Shown in pieces: positions 45,776 to 57,905 of a stretch of 64,000 bases of DNA (position 1 is its first letter; the number at the start of each line of letters is the position of its first letter). Below the pieces are notes generated by a model. That model saw only the letters and a list, made by a program, of their open reading frames with translations, ran no database searches and had not been told where the DNA came from. The position numbers and the translations under genes were made by a program. The stretch covers positions 36,052,931-36,116,930 of the forward strand of contig CM056387.1 of assembly GCA_029718625.1 (NCBI GenBank), read 5' to 3'. This DNA is from Synaphobranchus kaupii. Lineage: Eukaryota; Chordata; Actinopteri; Anguilliformes; Synaphobranchidae.

Positions 45776-47067
45776 CTACCACTGACTGAAAGGGCTGGAC
45801 TCCTGAGCTGGCCATGGTCTCTCAAGAGCTGGATCTCAATTCATTGTTTGATTGGTTCAGCCCCTCCCACACCCTCTTCTCCCTTTATGCCAACCAGCCA
45901 ATCGTGTCTCACAGCAGTGGAGAACATGATTTGAGAAAGGGAGGAGATGCAATTTATTTAAAAACTTGATCATGCACCTTCAGTCTGCATAACTAAGCAC
46001 AAAGAAACACGCTGGCAGAAGACTGGTTCTGTTCAGAAGCCAAAACGACATGGAGGTTACAATTCATTCCGGACTACAAGCCCACCTCAGAAAGACCTGA
46101 GAGATCACATACACTTACGGGACATCTAAGGCAGCCTTTCCCGGTCTTGTGTGAATTAACACACTTTAAACCCCCAACAGACTAATGGTACTGGCTGTGT
46201 GTAGCTAGGCATATTCACTCGTGGGGTTTATTCATACCTTCACACGTCATGTTTCATTGATGAGTAAATCTACCGAAGGACAAAAGTACATTGGCGGACT
46301 GTGCTGGCGGGTAACGTAATTCAGAACTACAGTTCCATTATTTACCAAAAAGTAAAAGGCCTTTCATTCCAAATTTTACATTTTGAAATGTATGTGCACA
46401 TGTATTGCCCCTTTGTGAATCTACCTTGGAATAGAATAGGCAATCCTGGGAAGGAGATGGTACTCCCAGCCCATAGCACTTTGCATCATTCCAGGTTTTA
46501 CTGTAAGGTTACATTAGTTCGCTTATACAGTAGCATTTCCTGCTAAGCGCAGTGGGAGTCCCATCTCAGCACTCAAGTGCTTCCATTACCATCGAGGAGG
46601 GAGGTAAGAAGGTGACAGGCAGTTTCGACACTGAATGCCACAGCTAACCCAACTGGATTCCCCTGCTGTTACTCAATTGCCCCCCCCACCCCCCCCCCCC
46701 CTTTCTTTTCTGGTTCCAGGTGAGAGCAACCACGTACCTCCGTTCTCTCAGGTCATAACAAGTTGTGTCCTTCACACCTGGAATTGTCCCATGGCCTGCA
46801 CCTGCATGTGGCCCAAACCAGAAGCCAGATCCTGCCTCCACACTTTTACCTTCATATGTGAATTAAGTTATTACTGTGTACAGTACTTTAAAAAACAAAC
46901 AAACCTAATGTTTTAGATCTGAGTCTCTGAAAAAACAAAAAAACAGTTCATAAATGAATACTTAATACAGTATGTATCACAGTATGTTTTAGAATTGTAC
47001 ATTGAGTACGCTGGCAGAAAATTATTCTTTTTTTAATTCATTTTTATATTATCTATATCAGGGACTA

Positions 47068-47073
47068 AATAAA
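47068..47073 (+). terminator. Candidate mob2 polyadenylation signal
   Basis: AATAAA within GGGACTAAATAAAATGTGG, about 1.7 kb after the mob2 stop. It is the first good + strand signal after the stop. Others lie at about 47485 and 48860. The choice is not proven. Confidence 0.35.
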
Positions 47074-48184
47074 ATGTGGCCAACCACATCAAGATTAACT
47101 TTTAAGTTGCCGTTTTAAAAATGTTCTTAGTAGTAATCTCAAATAGTTAATCCTGCTGCAAATGACCCCTTGACTGCATACTTAAAAACCACACTGCGTC
47201 AAGCTGTGTGCGCATGCCTTTGAAATATATCATGAGCATATATCATGTTTTCTGTCAGTTTTTACATTACAATAATACCTTGTGATTATCTTATCTTATC
47301 ATGTCTTTGTCATATTTTCATATAATCATAATCAAAATCCAATCTCAATTTCTGACTTGAGGCCATGCAGCGTGGTATTCCAAGCATGTGACCTCTAAAC
47401 TGGAATCTGATCAAGTACATTAGCCACATGTAACCATAACCACTGATGCTAAATGCAATTTCACCATGTTGGGACATGGAAAAAATAAAAATAAAAAAAC
47501 AATTAAATCCATTGAATCAAAATATTTTAGATGCTTTTCTACTTCTGCTAAATCTTCACGTATTAGTTATTTCCTTAATGGTTAAGTAAAGGGTAACACT
47601 CAAGAAGAACACAATATGCCACGTTAGATATTCCTTGCTGGGCTGTGTGATCCACTCGCCTTTAAACTATTTGGATGGGCTGCTCTCTTGTGCTGTGCTT
47701 GTTCTCAACCTATCCAGAAAAGATAAGGGATAGGCAAGTAAATAACTAATTGAGTGTGTGTTCTGGACTGGTCCTCAAATACAAGGTCAGATCTCACTTT
47801 TGAAGGTGAAAATATATTATACTTCAATGCAGTTTAGAGGGTTTCCATTCAAATTATAAATATTGCTGGACATTTAATTTATACTTTACAAGCCACCAAT
47901 GGAATTAATGTAATTGTAAGTGAAACCTCACATTAATGTCCCCTCATGGCACTGGGAAGCATGCAAAGAATGGCATCCAGTGGCCGTTTGTCAGTCCCAC
48001 GTCTCAGCCTCAGTCACATGGAGTGCTGGACTGTACTTGTTTTGAGGTTACAGTGATGTTTTAAATGGCATGGCAATGCGGTTTTTCTGAATGCATACCA
48101 TGCATCACAAACACAGTCTTAACAAAATGAACACAAATGGCATGCAGACATGCACGTGCGTGGATGGCACACACGCATATACTC

Positions 48185-48221
48185 ATACAGAAACACACAC
48201 ACACACACACACACACACAGG
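48185..48221 (+). repeat. (CA)n microsatellite
   Basis: About 14 CA units. The surroundings (47100-48900) are AT-rich unique sequence in which I recognise no gene. Confidence 0.9.
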
Positions 48222-50643
48222 TAGGCACATGCCCATAAACTCACCTACACACACTCGTACAGTATGCACGTCATGCACAAAATCACATAACACTGCAGAT
48301 ATTTAAACCCAGGATGTTTGTTGTTTAATCCTAAAAAAAATATATATTACATGATTGACAACATAACCCGGTTCAGATTTCAGAAAAAAAACGAGAAAAA
48401 AAAAACAAGAAATATGAACGAAAGAAAATCCTAAAAAGCTGGAAGTGATACTCAGACTTTTCTGTTGAATGCTATGAGAAATTGGAAATAATTAAATCTC
48501 TAATAGCAATGACAGCAGAGCAAAATCTGAGGGACATTTACAGACATTTAGAAGTGTAAATGAACCTGTGGAGTGTGGACCCGCTCCTGTCAGATATATG
48601 GGACCGCCTGGTTCCTCAGCAGCACCCGGGTATCGCTACATCACAGAATGCTAACTACCCCCCAACCACACTACTGTACTACTGTCCTGTTTTTAACCTG
48701 AACACAAAACAATGGACTACTGTGTTAATTATCTTTTTTTAAGCAGGGTTTACTGTTGAACAGAATTTGACAACAAATTTTTTAAAACAAACAAAAAAAA
48801 GTAGCAGTGTTAATTACAGAAGTAAACAATGGCACATGTTGGATTTCTACTTCAAAAAATAAAGTGAAGTTAAGAGGGCGCTGATTTTATTCCTCTCTCC
48901 AACTTTCTTACATTTGAAAAACAAAGTTAAATAAATTAATACCATACGTTACATAAAAATCTGAATTGTATATACAAGTGATAGCGGTCAGGACGAACGT
49001 CTACGTTTGGGTCTGGAAGACGTCGGACGAGACGCCTGGGTTACCACGTTCTCTTCCACAGCAGTGACGGTGTGTTCGGGTACACGTGCGAGTTGGGGAC
49101 TGTACATAAATCTGGGTCTGAAAACGAATGACACATTTTCTGGTTACATCATCCTGAGGAAATGTAAAACCAAACCTCTGTCTTACTGACTGGATTTACG
49201 TGAGAGAAATAAATGCGTTGTGTGTGTTTTCAGCTGTAAAACCCTGGCGGCCTCCTCTGTCGTCAAGGAAATGGTCTCGCTGTGGGCAGTGAAAGGGGCC
49301 ATTCTCCTTGGCGGTCTCTCAGCAGCTTTTTTCCCCCTAATAGGACACACGCATTGGTGCAGCTAAAATAAACGGTTTTGCATCAATAAATTTGTTAATG
49401 ACACAAAGGAGAACCACTTGTATGAACCCGTAAAATGAAATATAGTGAGACAATTACGATTTGCATTTATACAATATCTTTTAAGGATCCTAAAGGGCTT
49501 TACAGTGAGGAGAGGGGTAGAAAGGATTTGTGGGGTGCCATGGGGTCTTCACTGACCACAGTAGTTCAGGACTTTGTTTAATTTGTCATTCATGAGAAGC
49601 AAGGTTCCTACAGCACCGGGACATTAGTTTGAACTTAATTTAATTTTGAACCAGAGGGAAGACTGCCCCCTCCTGGCTGGGATGAAAGGACAATAAATTC
49701 CTTTGTATGCAGTCATTCCTCTAATCTCTCAACCAGCTGGAGTACATTTCAACTAAATTGCAGATGCCAGTGGATGGGCTGCTTTCTTATCATGTCGGCT
49801 GTAGATTTGGATTTTGGCCTTTGACTAGAATATCAAATTTAAAACACGCCTCTTCTCTGCAAGGTGCATGCACAGCGTTTAGTTCCACGTCGCCAGGGAG
49901 ACGGAGAGACAAGACTGGAAAGTATGTAAAAACTGGGAGGACTAAAACCATGTCTGTACAAGCGTGAAGCGGGAAAGCAACAGGGAGTGCCTGGTTTCCG
50001 CATCCACCTGAAGTTATACTCTTTCTCTTAAAAAAATCCTCAGGAAAACAACACAGATTCAAGCATTACACAGGAAACGTAACAGCATCTACACTAAAAC
50101 AACTGGTTGTGAATAAAAGCATGATGGTGGGGGGGGGGGGGGTCTGCCATAGTCCTGAGCCATGACAGCCAGGTTACGGACCAGTGCATGGCATTCGAGA
50201 ATGAATGTGGCCTCTACTACGCTCCTTCACCGAGGATCTCCTTCACCGAGGCCCTGCCGTGGGAGGACGTACTAGCTTGTCATGTAAAAGTGTAATTAAA
50301 GAATGCTCCCTGTTACAAGTGTGCACTTCCTATAAGGTTTAGCGACATAGGCCCTAGCGAGATGCCTGCGCTGCCCCCTGTTGGTGGAGAGCTTTTAGCA
50401 ATGAACATGTTCATCTTGGCCTAATATGGAAACAACCAATAAACCCGTGTGGAAATGCAATAAAAACTAAACCTCTGGACAGTGGTGGTTATGGCATGGG
50501 AAGTTATACTGAATTATAAAGAGGACCCAATATACAGAGTCTGTTAGGGTATTTTGCCTCTGTGAGTGCGCTATGGGGAATGGGGATGGAAGAAAGTCTC
50601 CGTTTCCAGGAAGTGTTGCTTTGTTGTTACTGTTATCTATATA

Positions 50644-51817
50644 CAGTGGTGTTAAAAAAATAGCAGTACAACATCAGTAACCTGATGAACCACTGTTATT
50701 AGTAGTAGTGATATTTCTGCATGGCAAATAATTTACTTGTAGATGTAGTAGTGTAATAGAAAAACAACAGACCCAACTGTCATGACATGCACGCTGCTTG
50801 TTCTGAGTAATTGACTCATTCATTGAAAGGGGCGTGTTCAAAATAATAGCAGTGTGGAGTTTAATTAGAGAATTCATTCATTCTGTGAAAAAAAACAGGT
50901 CAAATAGGTATTACACAGGTAAACAGGTGATGCCATCATGATTCTGTATAAAATGATATCAAAAGACTCCTGATATCTTATTTCCAGGTACTCTTAGAAG
51001 CAATACTATAACCTCACTGCATTTGAATGGATCTCTATGGGAATTGGGGGGTGGGACTAGATTAAGCTGTAAATTACACGGGAATAGTATGGAACACATG
51101 GTTGGCTAAATGGCTGTACGTCAACAAGGGTCTGAGGTATCAAACAAGCCTTAAACCATCACTCTGCTGCCAGAAATACAGTAGATATGGATGGATAACT
51201 TGAAGGGTTTCTTCTCCTGACTTATTTTTCCATAGAGTTCAATAGGAAAATTTGTCAGGAGAAACAATCCTTCAAGTGATCCATCCATATCTACTGCATA
51301 TCTGGCAGCAGAGTGATGGTTTGAGGCTTGTTTGATACCTCAGACCCTTGTTGACTTACAGCCATTTAGCCAACCATGGGTTCCATGCTATTCCCGTGTA
51401 ATTTACAGCTTAATCTAGTCCCACCCTCCAATTCCCATAGAGATCCATTCAAATGCAGAGAGGTTATAGTATTGCTTCTAAGAGTACCTGGAAATAAGAT
51501 ATCAGGAGTCTTTTGATATCCTTTCATACAGAATCATGATGGCATCACCTGTTTACCTGTGGAATACCTGTTTGACCTGTTTTTTTTCACAGAATGAATG
51601 AATTCTCTAATTAAACTCCACACTGCTATTATTTTGAACACGCCCCTTTAAATGAATGAGTCAATTACTCAGAACAAGCAGCGTGCATGTCATGACAGTT
51701 GGGTCTGTTGTTTTTCTATTACACTACTAAATCTACAAGTAAATTATTTGCCATGCAGAAATATCACTACTACTAATAACAGTGGTTGTTGTACTGCTAT
51801 TTTTTTTAACACCACTG
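50644..51817. mobile_element. Long palindromic TA-flanked element with nested inner palindrome, copy B
   Basis: The ends CAGTGGTGTTAAAAAAATAG (left) and its complement (right, 51798-51817) are flanked by TA (50642-43, 51818-19). The outer arms of about 310 bp are near-perfect inverted repeats. The inner part, about 50957-51522, is a second palindrome centred near 51238 and clearly homologous to the inner part of copy A, although the outer arms of A and B are unrelated. The whole 1.17-kb element can fold as one hairpin. No transposase. Confidence 0.9.
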
Positions 51818-52766
51818 TAGTTTGGTGGTTGTTACGGCAGCGAGCCGGCCCCCTCATCGCCGCGCGTGTAAACAAACCCATAGTACTCTATAAGCTCTGG
51901 GCTTCCCCACTGCCTTCTTTCTCCACGTTGTTCATCTCTCTTTTTGTTCACGTGTACAAATTAATCCCACGGAAATATCCCTCGTTCTCCTTCTGCATCT
52001 CTTCAGTTTTGAATATTAATAGTGGTTTCTATGTTTTTGTTTATAAAAGAAAACTACAGGTAGAAAGAATAACCTAAGAACTGATGATAGCTGCTTTGTA
52101 AACAATCCAATTAATGTCTGAAAGTTGTCTTCATCGGTCTCTGTACAAATCTCCAAACTGGCATGAGAGATAGTAATGCGAGAAATATAGCCAGAAAGGG
52201 AAAGAATTGCTTTGTCATATAATTAAAATGACCAAAGAAAAAAAAAAGCAAACTCAAAAACAAGACTTTATATCCTTCATGAATAGTTATGGGGCTTCCA
52301 GTTCTATTTGCATGCCCACTCCAGGACTATTGTAGAAATGCCCTGAGGGGGAGGGTAGTATTGGGGTATTTAGGTGAAGGCTGCATACATGTTGGAGTGA
52401 TGAAAGCATTTTGACTGCCCCTCTCCAGACTGCTTGTCTTCGGGAGACAGCAGAGCCAGGTGAAGGGCAGGGTCCGTCTTTCCAAGGTTAAAGTGCGATG
52501 GACGTACGTTAGGGTCTCTGGCCTAGAAGAGAGCCTGTGCTCTGCACGGGGCCTCAACAGCTGCCGCGGATATCCTCTCTGAAACAGGAAGTGCTTGTAG
52601 GAAGTCCACCGCATGGCTGGGCTAGTGGGAGTCGTAGTCCTTCGGAAGTGGTTGTAGTCCTTCAGGAATGTGAAAGAGCGGAATGGCGGTCATCATCCTG
52701 TGATAACTAGCCGCCTGGAAGGGGAAAAGCGTTTGGTCGGTTGCACCGTCCGCTAACCACGCTTTT

Positions 52767-52772
52767 ATTTCA
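52767..52772 (-). terminator. Candidate SBF polyadenylation signal (AATAAA on -)
   Basis: TTTATT on the + strand (in CGCTTTTATTTCAC) about 300 bp beyond the SBF stop codon. It is the nearest consensus signal for the - strand gene. A longer 3' UTR is possible. Confidence 0.35.
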
Positions 52773-53073
52773 CAAAGACCCGCTGTAAACGACAGTCGAC
52801 TAAGGTGCTGTACAGTGACAATAACTAACAGCGGCTTTCGAACGACAGCACGCGGCCTTAGAATGGATTTAAAAAAAAATAAAAAACAGAGAGGGAAAAA
52901 ACACTGAAATGTGGTGACGTGACATCATCAGTTCTGTCACCAATACTGATCTAGGTGACCCAACTGGGCCCACCCCCCCTCCCCTCCTGCAGCTGTGTGG
53001 CCCTGTGATTGGACAGTGGAGTGGTCTGTGCGCTCCTACGCTGAGAGAACCGTGCTTCCTGCATTAGCGGCTT

Positions 53074-53172
53074 CTAGGCGTCGGATAGGCAGCTCTGCAC
53101 GCAATCCATCCACAGCTGGGCGTTCAGGCTGTCCTGAGCACAGAAGTTGTATACCCTTTTGGTCGTCTTGAG
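53074..53172 (-). CDS. sbf2: SBF terminal exon
   Basis: The acceptor is CTCTCCCAACAG. Encodes [20 protein letters not shown] then [12 protein letters not shown] and TAG. This is the C-terminal alpha helix of the PH domain with its invariant Trp. Confidence 0.92.
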   Translation of the reverse strand, partial: LKTTKRVYNFCAQDSLNAQLWMDCVQSCLSDA

Positions 53173-54470
53173 CTGTTGGGAGAGGGGAAAAGAAATTAAC
53201 ACTCAGAGATCCCAGCAAACTGTATTCAAACAGTGGAAATAAAACTGAAACTACTGCTCTCTGGGTACACACTGGGTAACTTCACAGACAGTGTGTGTGT
53301 GTCTGTGTGTCTGTGCATTAATGAGTAATTACAATACCAGACAGAAAAGGAAGTAGGCTTTGTCTTGTCAATAAAATAAAGAAAGTGGTTTGGTTTCACA
53401 TGGAAATAATGTTGATATAACTTTAATTAACAAGGAATTACACCCACCCATATCATGAGCTATTTATCTGCATCTGTGCACGAAGATCACTGTATACAAT
53501 CAATAATTGTGCCCTTTATAAGCAGTCTGAACAGAAAAGATGGCAGAAAAAAATAACAACAGTACTGTAACATGATAACATCTATATTGGAAATGGCATT
53601 AAATGAAGGACCACAGCTGCTTGGAGTTGGGGCACTCACATCAAAGAAGGCTTTCTCCTCTACGTTTTTGGGGCGCCCCCATGGTAGGGGTCCCTGGGGT
53701 GACGGACTCCACCTCCGCCAGGTCGATCACGCCCTTGCACTCCTTGTCTTGTCGGGTCTCGTAGTACCTCAGCTGGAGGAGGGAAGAAGGAACGGGAGAA
53801 CGCTCAAACACATTGAGAAGGATGTTTTCAAATCATTTTGAAAATGTTTTTATTTTTTAATGGTATTTGTCTTCTAATGGACTTGTGTTGTCTACAAGTA
53901 GGTCCTGACCCTGGGGTGAGGAGCCGGTCATCTAAAGCACACAAGAGTACCGACAGTCACAGCTGCTGAAAGTGCATGGAGGTCAACGGCACTCGCCCTC
54001 CCACATGCCCTACATCCTCCTCGCTGTCCCTATCCAGTACAGTTTTTACCTGGTGCTTGGTCTTGTCCAGCACAAACCAGCGTGGCTTCCACGGTTTCAG
54101 CAGGGCCCCCTTCTTGTAGAGGATCCCCTCGAAGGACCTGGAGGGGGGTGGGGCAGAGAGGAAATGCACATGAGAGGCCGCACTCTACCTGAGGAGAGAG
54201 GGGAGGGGAGGGGTTGGCTGGACCCCCGGGGGTGCCCGGGGGAACGGGTGCTGACCTGTTATCGCTCTCAGTGCTCTGGAACTGGCTGTAGAGGGTGCTG
54301 GTGCTGGGCCGCCCAGTCATGCTGCCCGCGGGCACGGAGGTGGCGCTGCTCTCGGCGTCCAGGGGCAGGTTGATGGAGGAGCCCATGCCGCCGTCTTGCA
54401 GGTACACGCCTTGTGAGCGCCGCTGGTGGCTCAGGTTGGAGGAGATGAGCAAGGAGCTGGAGAGCGAGTG
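53074..54470 (-). CDS. sbf2: C-terminal exons of SBF1/SBF2 (MTMR5/MTMR13), PH domain
   Basis: Four - strand exons: 54470-54256, 54137-54050, 53772-53640 and 53172-53074 (stop TAG). Together they give a Ser-rich linker ending [13 protein letters not shown], then the C-terminal PH domain [20 protein letters not shown]...[20 protein letters not shown]...[14 protein letters not shown]...QSCLSDA, which ends as SBF proteins do. SBF1/SBF2 are catalytically dead myotubularins with an N-terminal DENN module (Rab exchange factor) that bind active MTMR2; SBF2 loss causes Charcot-Marie-Tooth 4B2 in humans. [12 protein letters not shown] and [21 protein letters not shown] favour SBF2 over SBF1, though SFEG and FFDLKT look SBF1-like. 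The remaining 1,700 or so residues must lie beyond 54470. Exon 53640-53772 carries a one-base insertion. Confidence 0.85.
53640..53772 (-). CDS. sbf2: SBF exon, middle of PH domain, with +1 frameshift
   Basis: The acceptor is TCCTCCAG|CTGAGG and the donor TTTGAT|GTGAGT. Length is 133 bp, where a phase-0 exon of 44 codons would be 132. The frame reads [20 protein letters not shown] to PTMGAP, then an extra C in the run at 53670-53673 shifts it. Skipping one C restores [10 protein letters not shown]. As given, the shifted frame meets TGA at the exon end. Confidence 0.88.
54050..54137 (-). CDS. sbf2: SBF exon, first part of PH domain
   Basis: The acceptor is CCCCCCTCCAG and the donor CACCAG|GTAAAA. 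29 codons, [20 protein letters not shown] to DKTKHQ, forming the first two beta strands of the PH fold with the K..WK.RWFVLD motif. Confidence 0.9.
54256..54470 (-). CDS. sbf2: SBF exon, linker before the PH domain
   Basis: The acceptor is CCGTCCCTGCAG (just above 54470) and the donor AACAG|GTCAGC. 71 codons plus two bases: [20 protein letters not shown] ... [15 protein letters not shown]. Ser/Thr-rich and probably disordered. Confidence 0.82.
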
Positions 54471-54807
54471 CTGCAGGGACGGAGTTCAGGATGATCACAC
54501 CGCGCCGGATTCCACAAAATCATTCACTCACCGCACCAGTCATTCACTCACACACCTGCTCACTCATTCATTCATACTAATGAGTGCAAACCACAAAGTA
54601 TACTTTCATATTTCAGTACAACAGCACAAGTACAACCTGTACACGACATAAATACCCTAATGCAACAAAAACTAATACCCGTTAATGCGACCAGTCCCTG
54701 AGTGCACATATCCACTATGAATGATACTATAACTGCAAGCTGACAGCTATCTGTAATATTGTAGCAGTGAAAGAAAACAACAGAGATGAAGTCTCACATG
54801 TATTGTA

Positions 54808-54990
54808 AATGAGGAGTGAGAGTAGTAAATGAGGAGTGAGAGTAGTAAATGAGGAGTGAGAGTAGTAAATGAGGAGTGAGAGTAGTAAATGAGGAGGTGA
54901 GAGTAGTAAATGAGGAGTGAGAGTAGTAAATGAGGAGTGGGAGTAGTAAATGAGGAGTGAGAGTAGTAAATGAGGAGTGGGAGTAGTAAT
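54808..54990 (+). repeat. 20-bp tandem repeat, about 9 units
   Basis: The unit is AGTAGTAAATGAGGAGTGAG, with one 21-bp unit and gtgag/gtggg variants. Lies in the SBF intron upstream of 54470. Confidence 0.96.
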
Positions 54991-57112
54991 TGCTTGATAT
55001 TGACACATGCACAAAATCTTTTTCCACAGGGCATCTATTGAAAGACTAATGCAATTCTGACCGGCCACCTAAACAAAGAGGCTGAAAAACTAATTCTCAG
55101 TCTGGCCAACAGACTCAGGGTACAGTTGGATGAAAGGTACCTGCATCACTTTCAGAGAATGGCTGAATACCAAAACAAAAACAAAACAAAAAAAACAAAA
55201 CAATGTTTTTTTTCCACATCATGTGACATGTGACTGTATTAGCAGATTCAACTGACTTGGTCCATAGCACCACCCTTTTCATTTGACACTGTGCAGGGAG
55301 TCTTTCGTGAACATAACTGTTATATTTCATCAACCTGCCTTATGAGGCCGCCCTGTTCTACCGCTACCCGTTCACCTCTGATCTGTTCGGGATGCGAGGA
55401 TTAAGTAAAAATGCTTATAATTCTGAATCCAGAAGTTCCAGCACTCAATGGCCTATATTTAATGAATTTAATTTATTAATTATTATTAAAAATGACACTT
55501 AAATCACCAAATTCGTTGATAGGTAAGTCGAACAGTAACCTGGTGGATCAACCGACAAGTCAAAACAAAGTCTAAATCAGGTCTTAAGATTGTGTAGTTT
55601 TATTACAGGAGAAGGTCAATTGGAATAATGAGTTGTAATCATACATTCATTGATGAACGTAGGCTCACTGCTTATAATTTACAAAAAGAAAGAAGACATT
55701 TAAACATCAAATTGGAATTACCAGAAAAGAGAGAGAGATCAACCAGGACTTGACAGAATAATAATCTGTCTGGTGGACTCCAGGAATTCTGCAGCGCTCC
55801 ACTCACAGAACTTTCACACTCCACAGCCCCCAACTTAGTTTGCCGACAAAACAAAAACCCCAGTAAGAAAAAGCCCCGTTTCTCCTGTGGCTTCACCATA
55901 TACCTTTCTCTCCAAGCATTGAGGACCTGTGCCCTGATTGGGTGATGTGAGGTAAAGTTTGGAAGGAGGGGGGTAGGGGATCAGACTCCTTTCATGACCA
56001 GGAGAGCTTATCCAATAGCTGACAAATTCACTTATTAATTAATGTGCACTTAGGTTGCTCAAAACAGGGCTAAGCATCATGAAATTATTATTAAAATATT
56101 CAGGGTTTGAACATCTTTATAAGAGTCCATACATCGGCATTCTAGCAGGTGATTTCACTCAACTATTGAGTACTTCATCAGAAAGGGATGTTTGCTCCTG
56201 CTTTTAACAACAGAAGTTGAATAATTTTAGTACAATCATTAAATCTGTGCAGTTTAATCTTAAAATTTGGGCTAAATATTACCTCCATGTGAGAAGACCA
56301 GTGGTAACACCCTGGCCTATGCTTGAACCTGGAGTTGGACCAAAAATGTAAATTACAAACTGGCAGGGCCACCAACCATTACCTACATCAACCTTAAGAC
56401 TTTCAATTGATGATTTCAATTGAATGTAACAGATTTGCATTCAAAATTTAAAATGGAAAAGGAGACCATGTGGCCATGTGGTATTCTCTGGCCACCCTAG
56501 GCCCTGGATTCTGTGAATATCTTTGTGTTCTGGTGTTTCTCCTCAACAGGAGACAAGACACCCTGACCACTTTAAGATTTATACCATAGATAAGCCAGCG
56601 CCTCAGCGTGACTTAATTGCCTTTGTGCCTGTGGACTAGGGGCAGAGAGAAATGCAGATCCTAGGTCAGGTCAGCCAGAGCAGGCCTCTTGATGATCAAG
56701 TACTATTGAATGGGCTATGAGCAAGTTTGCCATATCACATTAAACATTCTCTATCGGAGGCCGTAATCTCAGTTATATACCCAACATTCCCTCTCTTGAA
56801 AAAATGTGTGCATGTACCTGCTAAAAACTTATTCTTCCATCACCATATCAAATCACAGGGTACAGCAATTACGACATTGCTATGAGAAACCCACACATTT
56901 TAACATTTGAGATGCAGTTGAGTGAAACAAAAAACAAACAAACAAAACACACTTTCACCAACCATCCTTCAAACATATAGTCAAAAAGGAAAGGTATTCT
57001 GCGCCGAGCTGGGCCCTAAATACCTTCCTGTTCTGCGAGGTAATAAAGTTCTTACAGTCTGGTGACCTCTTAGATCGCATAGACAGATAATGAGCTCAGG
57101 ACCTTTTCTTTG

Positions 57113-57165
<53 letters not shown>

Positions 57166-57168
57166 GGC
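57113..57168 (+). repeat. (GT)n followed by G-run
   Basis: About 17 GT units run into a run of about 19 G. Confidence 0.95.
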
Positions 57169-57405
57169 AGGGGGCAGAGACAAAGAGAGACAGAGAGAGA
57201 ACTGTCAGAGCCTGACCAGCACCACCAGGAGCAGCGCAGCTATGCTGCAGTGCTGAGAGGACCAGCCAGCAACCGCAACGCAGATCTGGGAGAAATACAA
57301 CACCTGCTCAGCCTCATCTGCACATGGCTCATGAGATGAATACTGTACAAGTTATGCAGGTTACATTTTAAAAATTCTATTTTATTTTTTAAATAAGGGG
57401 AGGGG

Positions 57406-57905
57406 NNNNNNNNNNNNNNNNNNNNNNNNNNNNNNNNNNNNNNNNNNNNNNNNNNNNNNNNNNNNNNNNNNNNNNNNNNNNNNNNNNNNNNNNNNNNNNN
57501 NNNNNNNNNNNNNNNNNNNNNNNNNNNNNNNNNNNNNNNNNNNNNNNNNNNNNNNNNNNNNNNNNNNNNNNNNNNNNNNNNNNNNNNNNNNNNNNNNNNN
57601 NNNNNNNNNNNNNNNNNNNNNNNNNNNNNNNNNNNNNNNNNNNNNNNNNNNNNNNNNNNNNNNNNNNNNNNNNNNNNNNNNNNNNNNNNNNNNNNNNNNN
57701 NNNNNNNNNNNNNNNNNNNNNNNNNNNNNNNNNNNNNNNNNNNNNNNNNNNNNNNNNNNNNNNNNNNNNNNNNNNNNNNNNNNNNNNNNNNNNNNNNNNN
57801 NNNNNNNNNNNNNNNNNNNNNNNNNNNNNNNNNNNNNNNNNNNNNNNNNNNNNNNNNNNNNNNNNNNNNNNNNNNNNNNNNNNNNNNNNNNNNNNNNNNN
57901 NNNNN
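57406..57905. other. Assembly gap (500 N)
   Basis: Exactly 500 undetermined bases, immediately followed by AT-rich satellite-like sequence that may have caused it. Confidence 1.

Noticed and set aside
45243..45815. Repeated Pro/Gly-rich 20-residue frames on both strands
   Set aside because: Alternative frames of the 60-bp array. The mob2 frame stops at 45361.
49221..49368. + strand frame CKTLAASSVVKEMVSLWAVK followed by a hydrophobic stretch and stop, after a good TTTTCAG acceptor
   Set aside because: It overlaps the better supported - strand candidate, with no upstream + strand exon in matching phase. Kept only as an alternative.
52327..52614. 95-codon - strand frame beyond the SBF stop
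   Set aside because: Lies in the presumed SBF 3' UTR or spacer. No recognisable motif and no supporting splice structure.
57115..57340. Frame reading SYAAVLRGPASN and EIQHLLSLICTWL
   Set aside because: It looks like a fragment of a repeat-associated fish ORF, but I cannot name the element, and the frame begins inside a (GT)n/G-run. Too weak to list as a gene.
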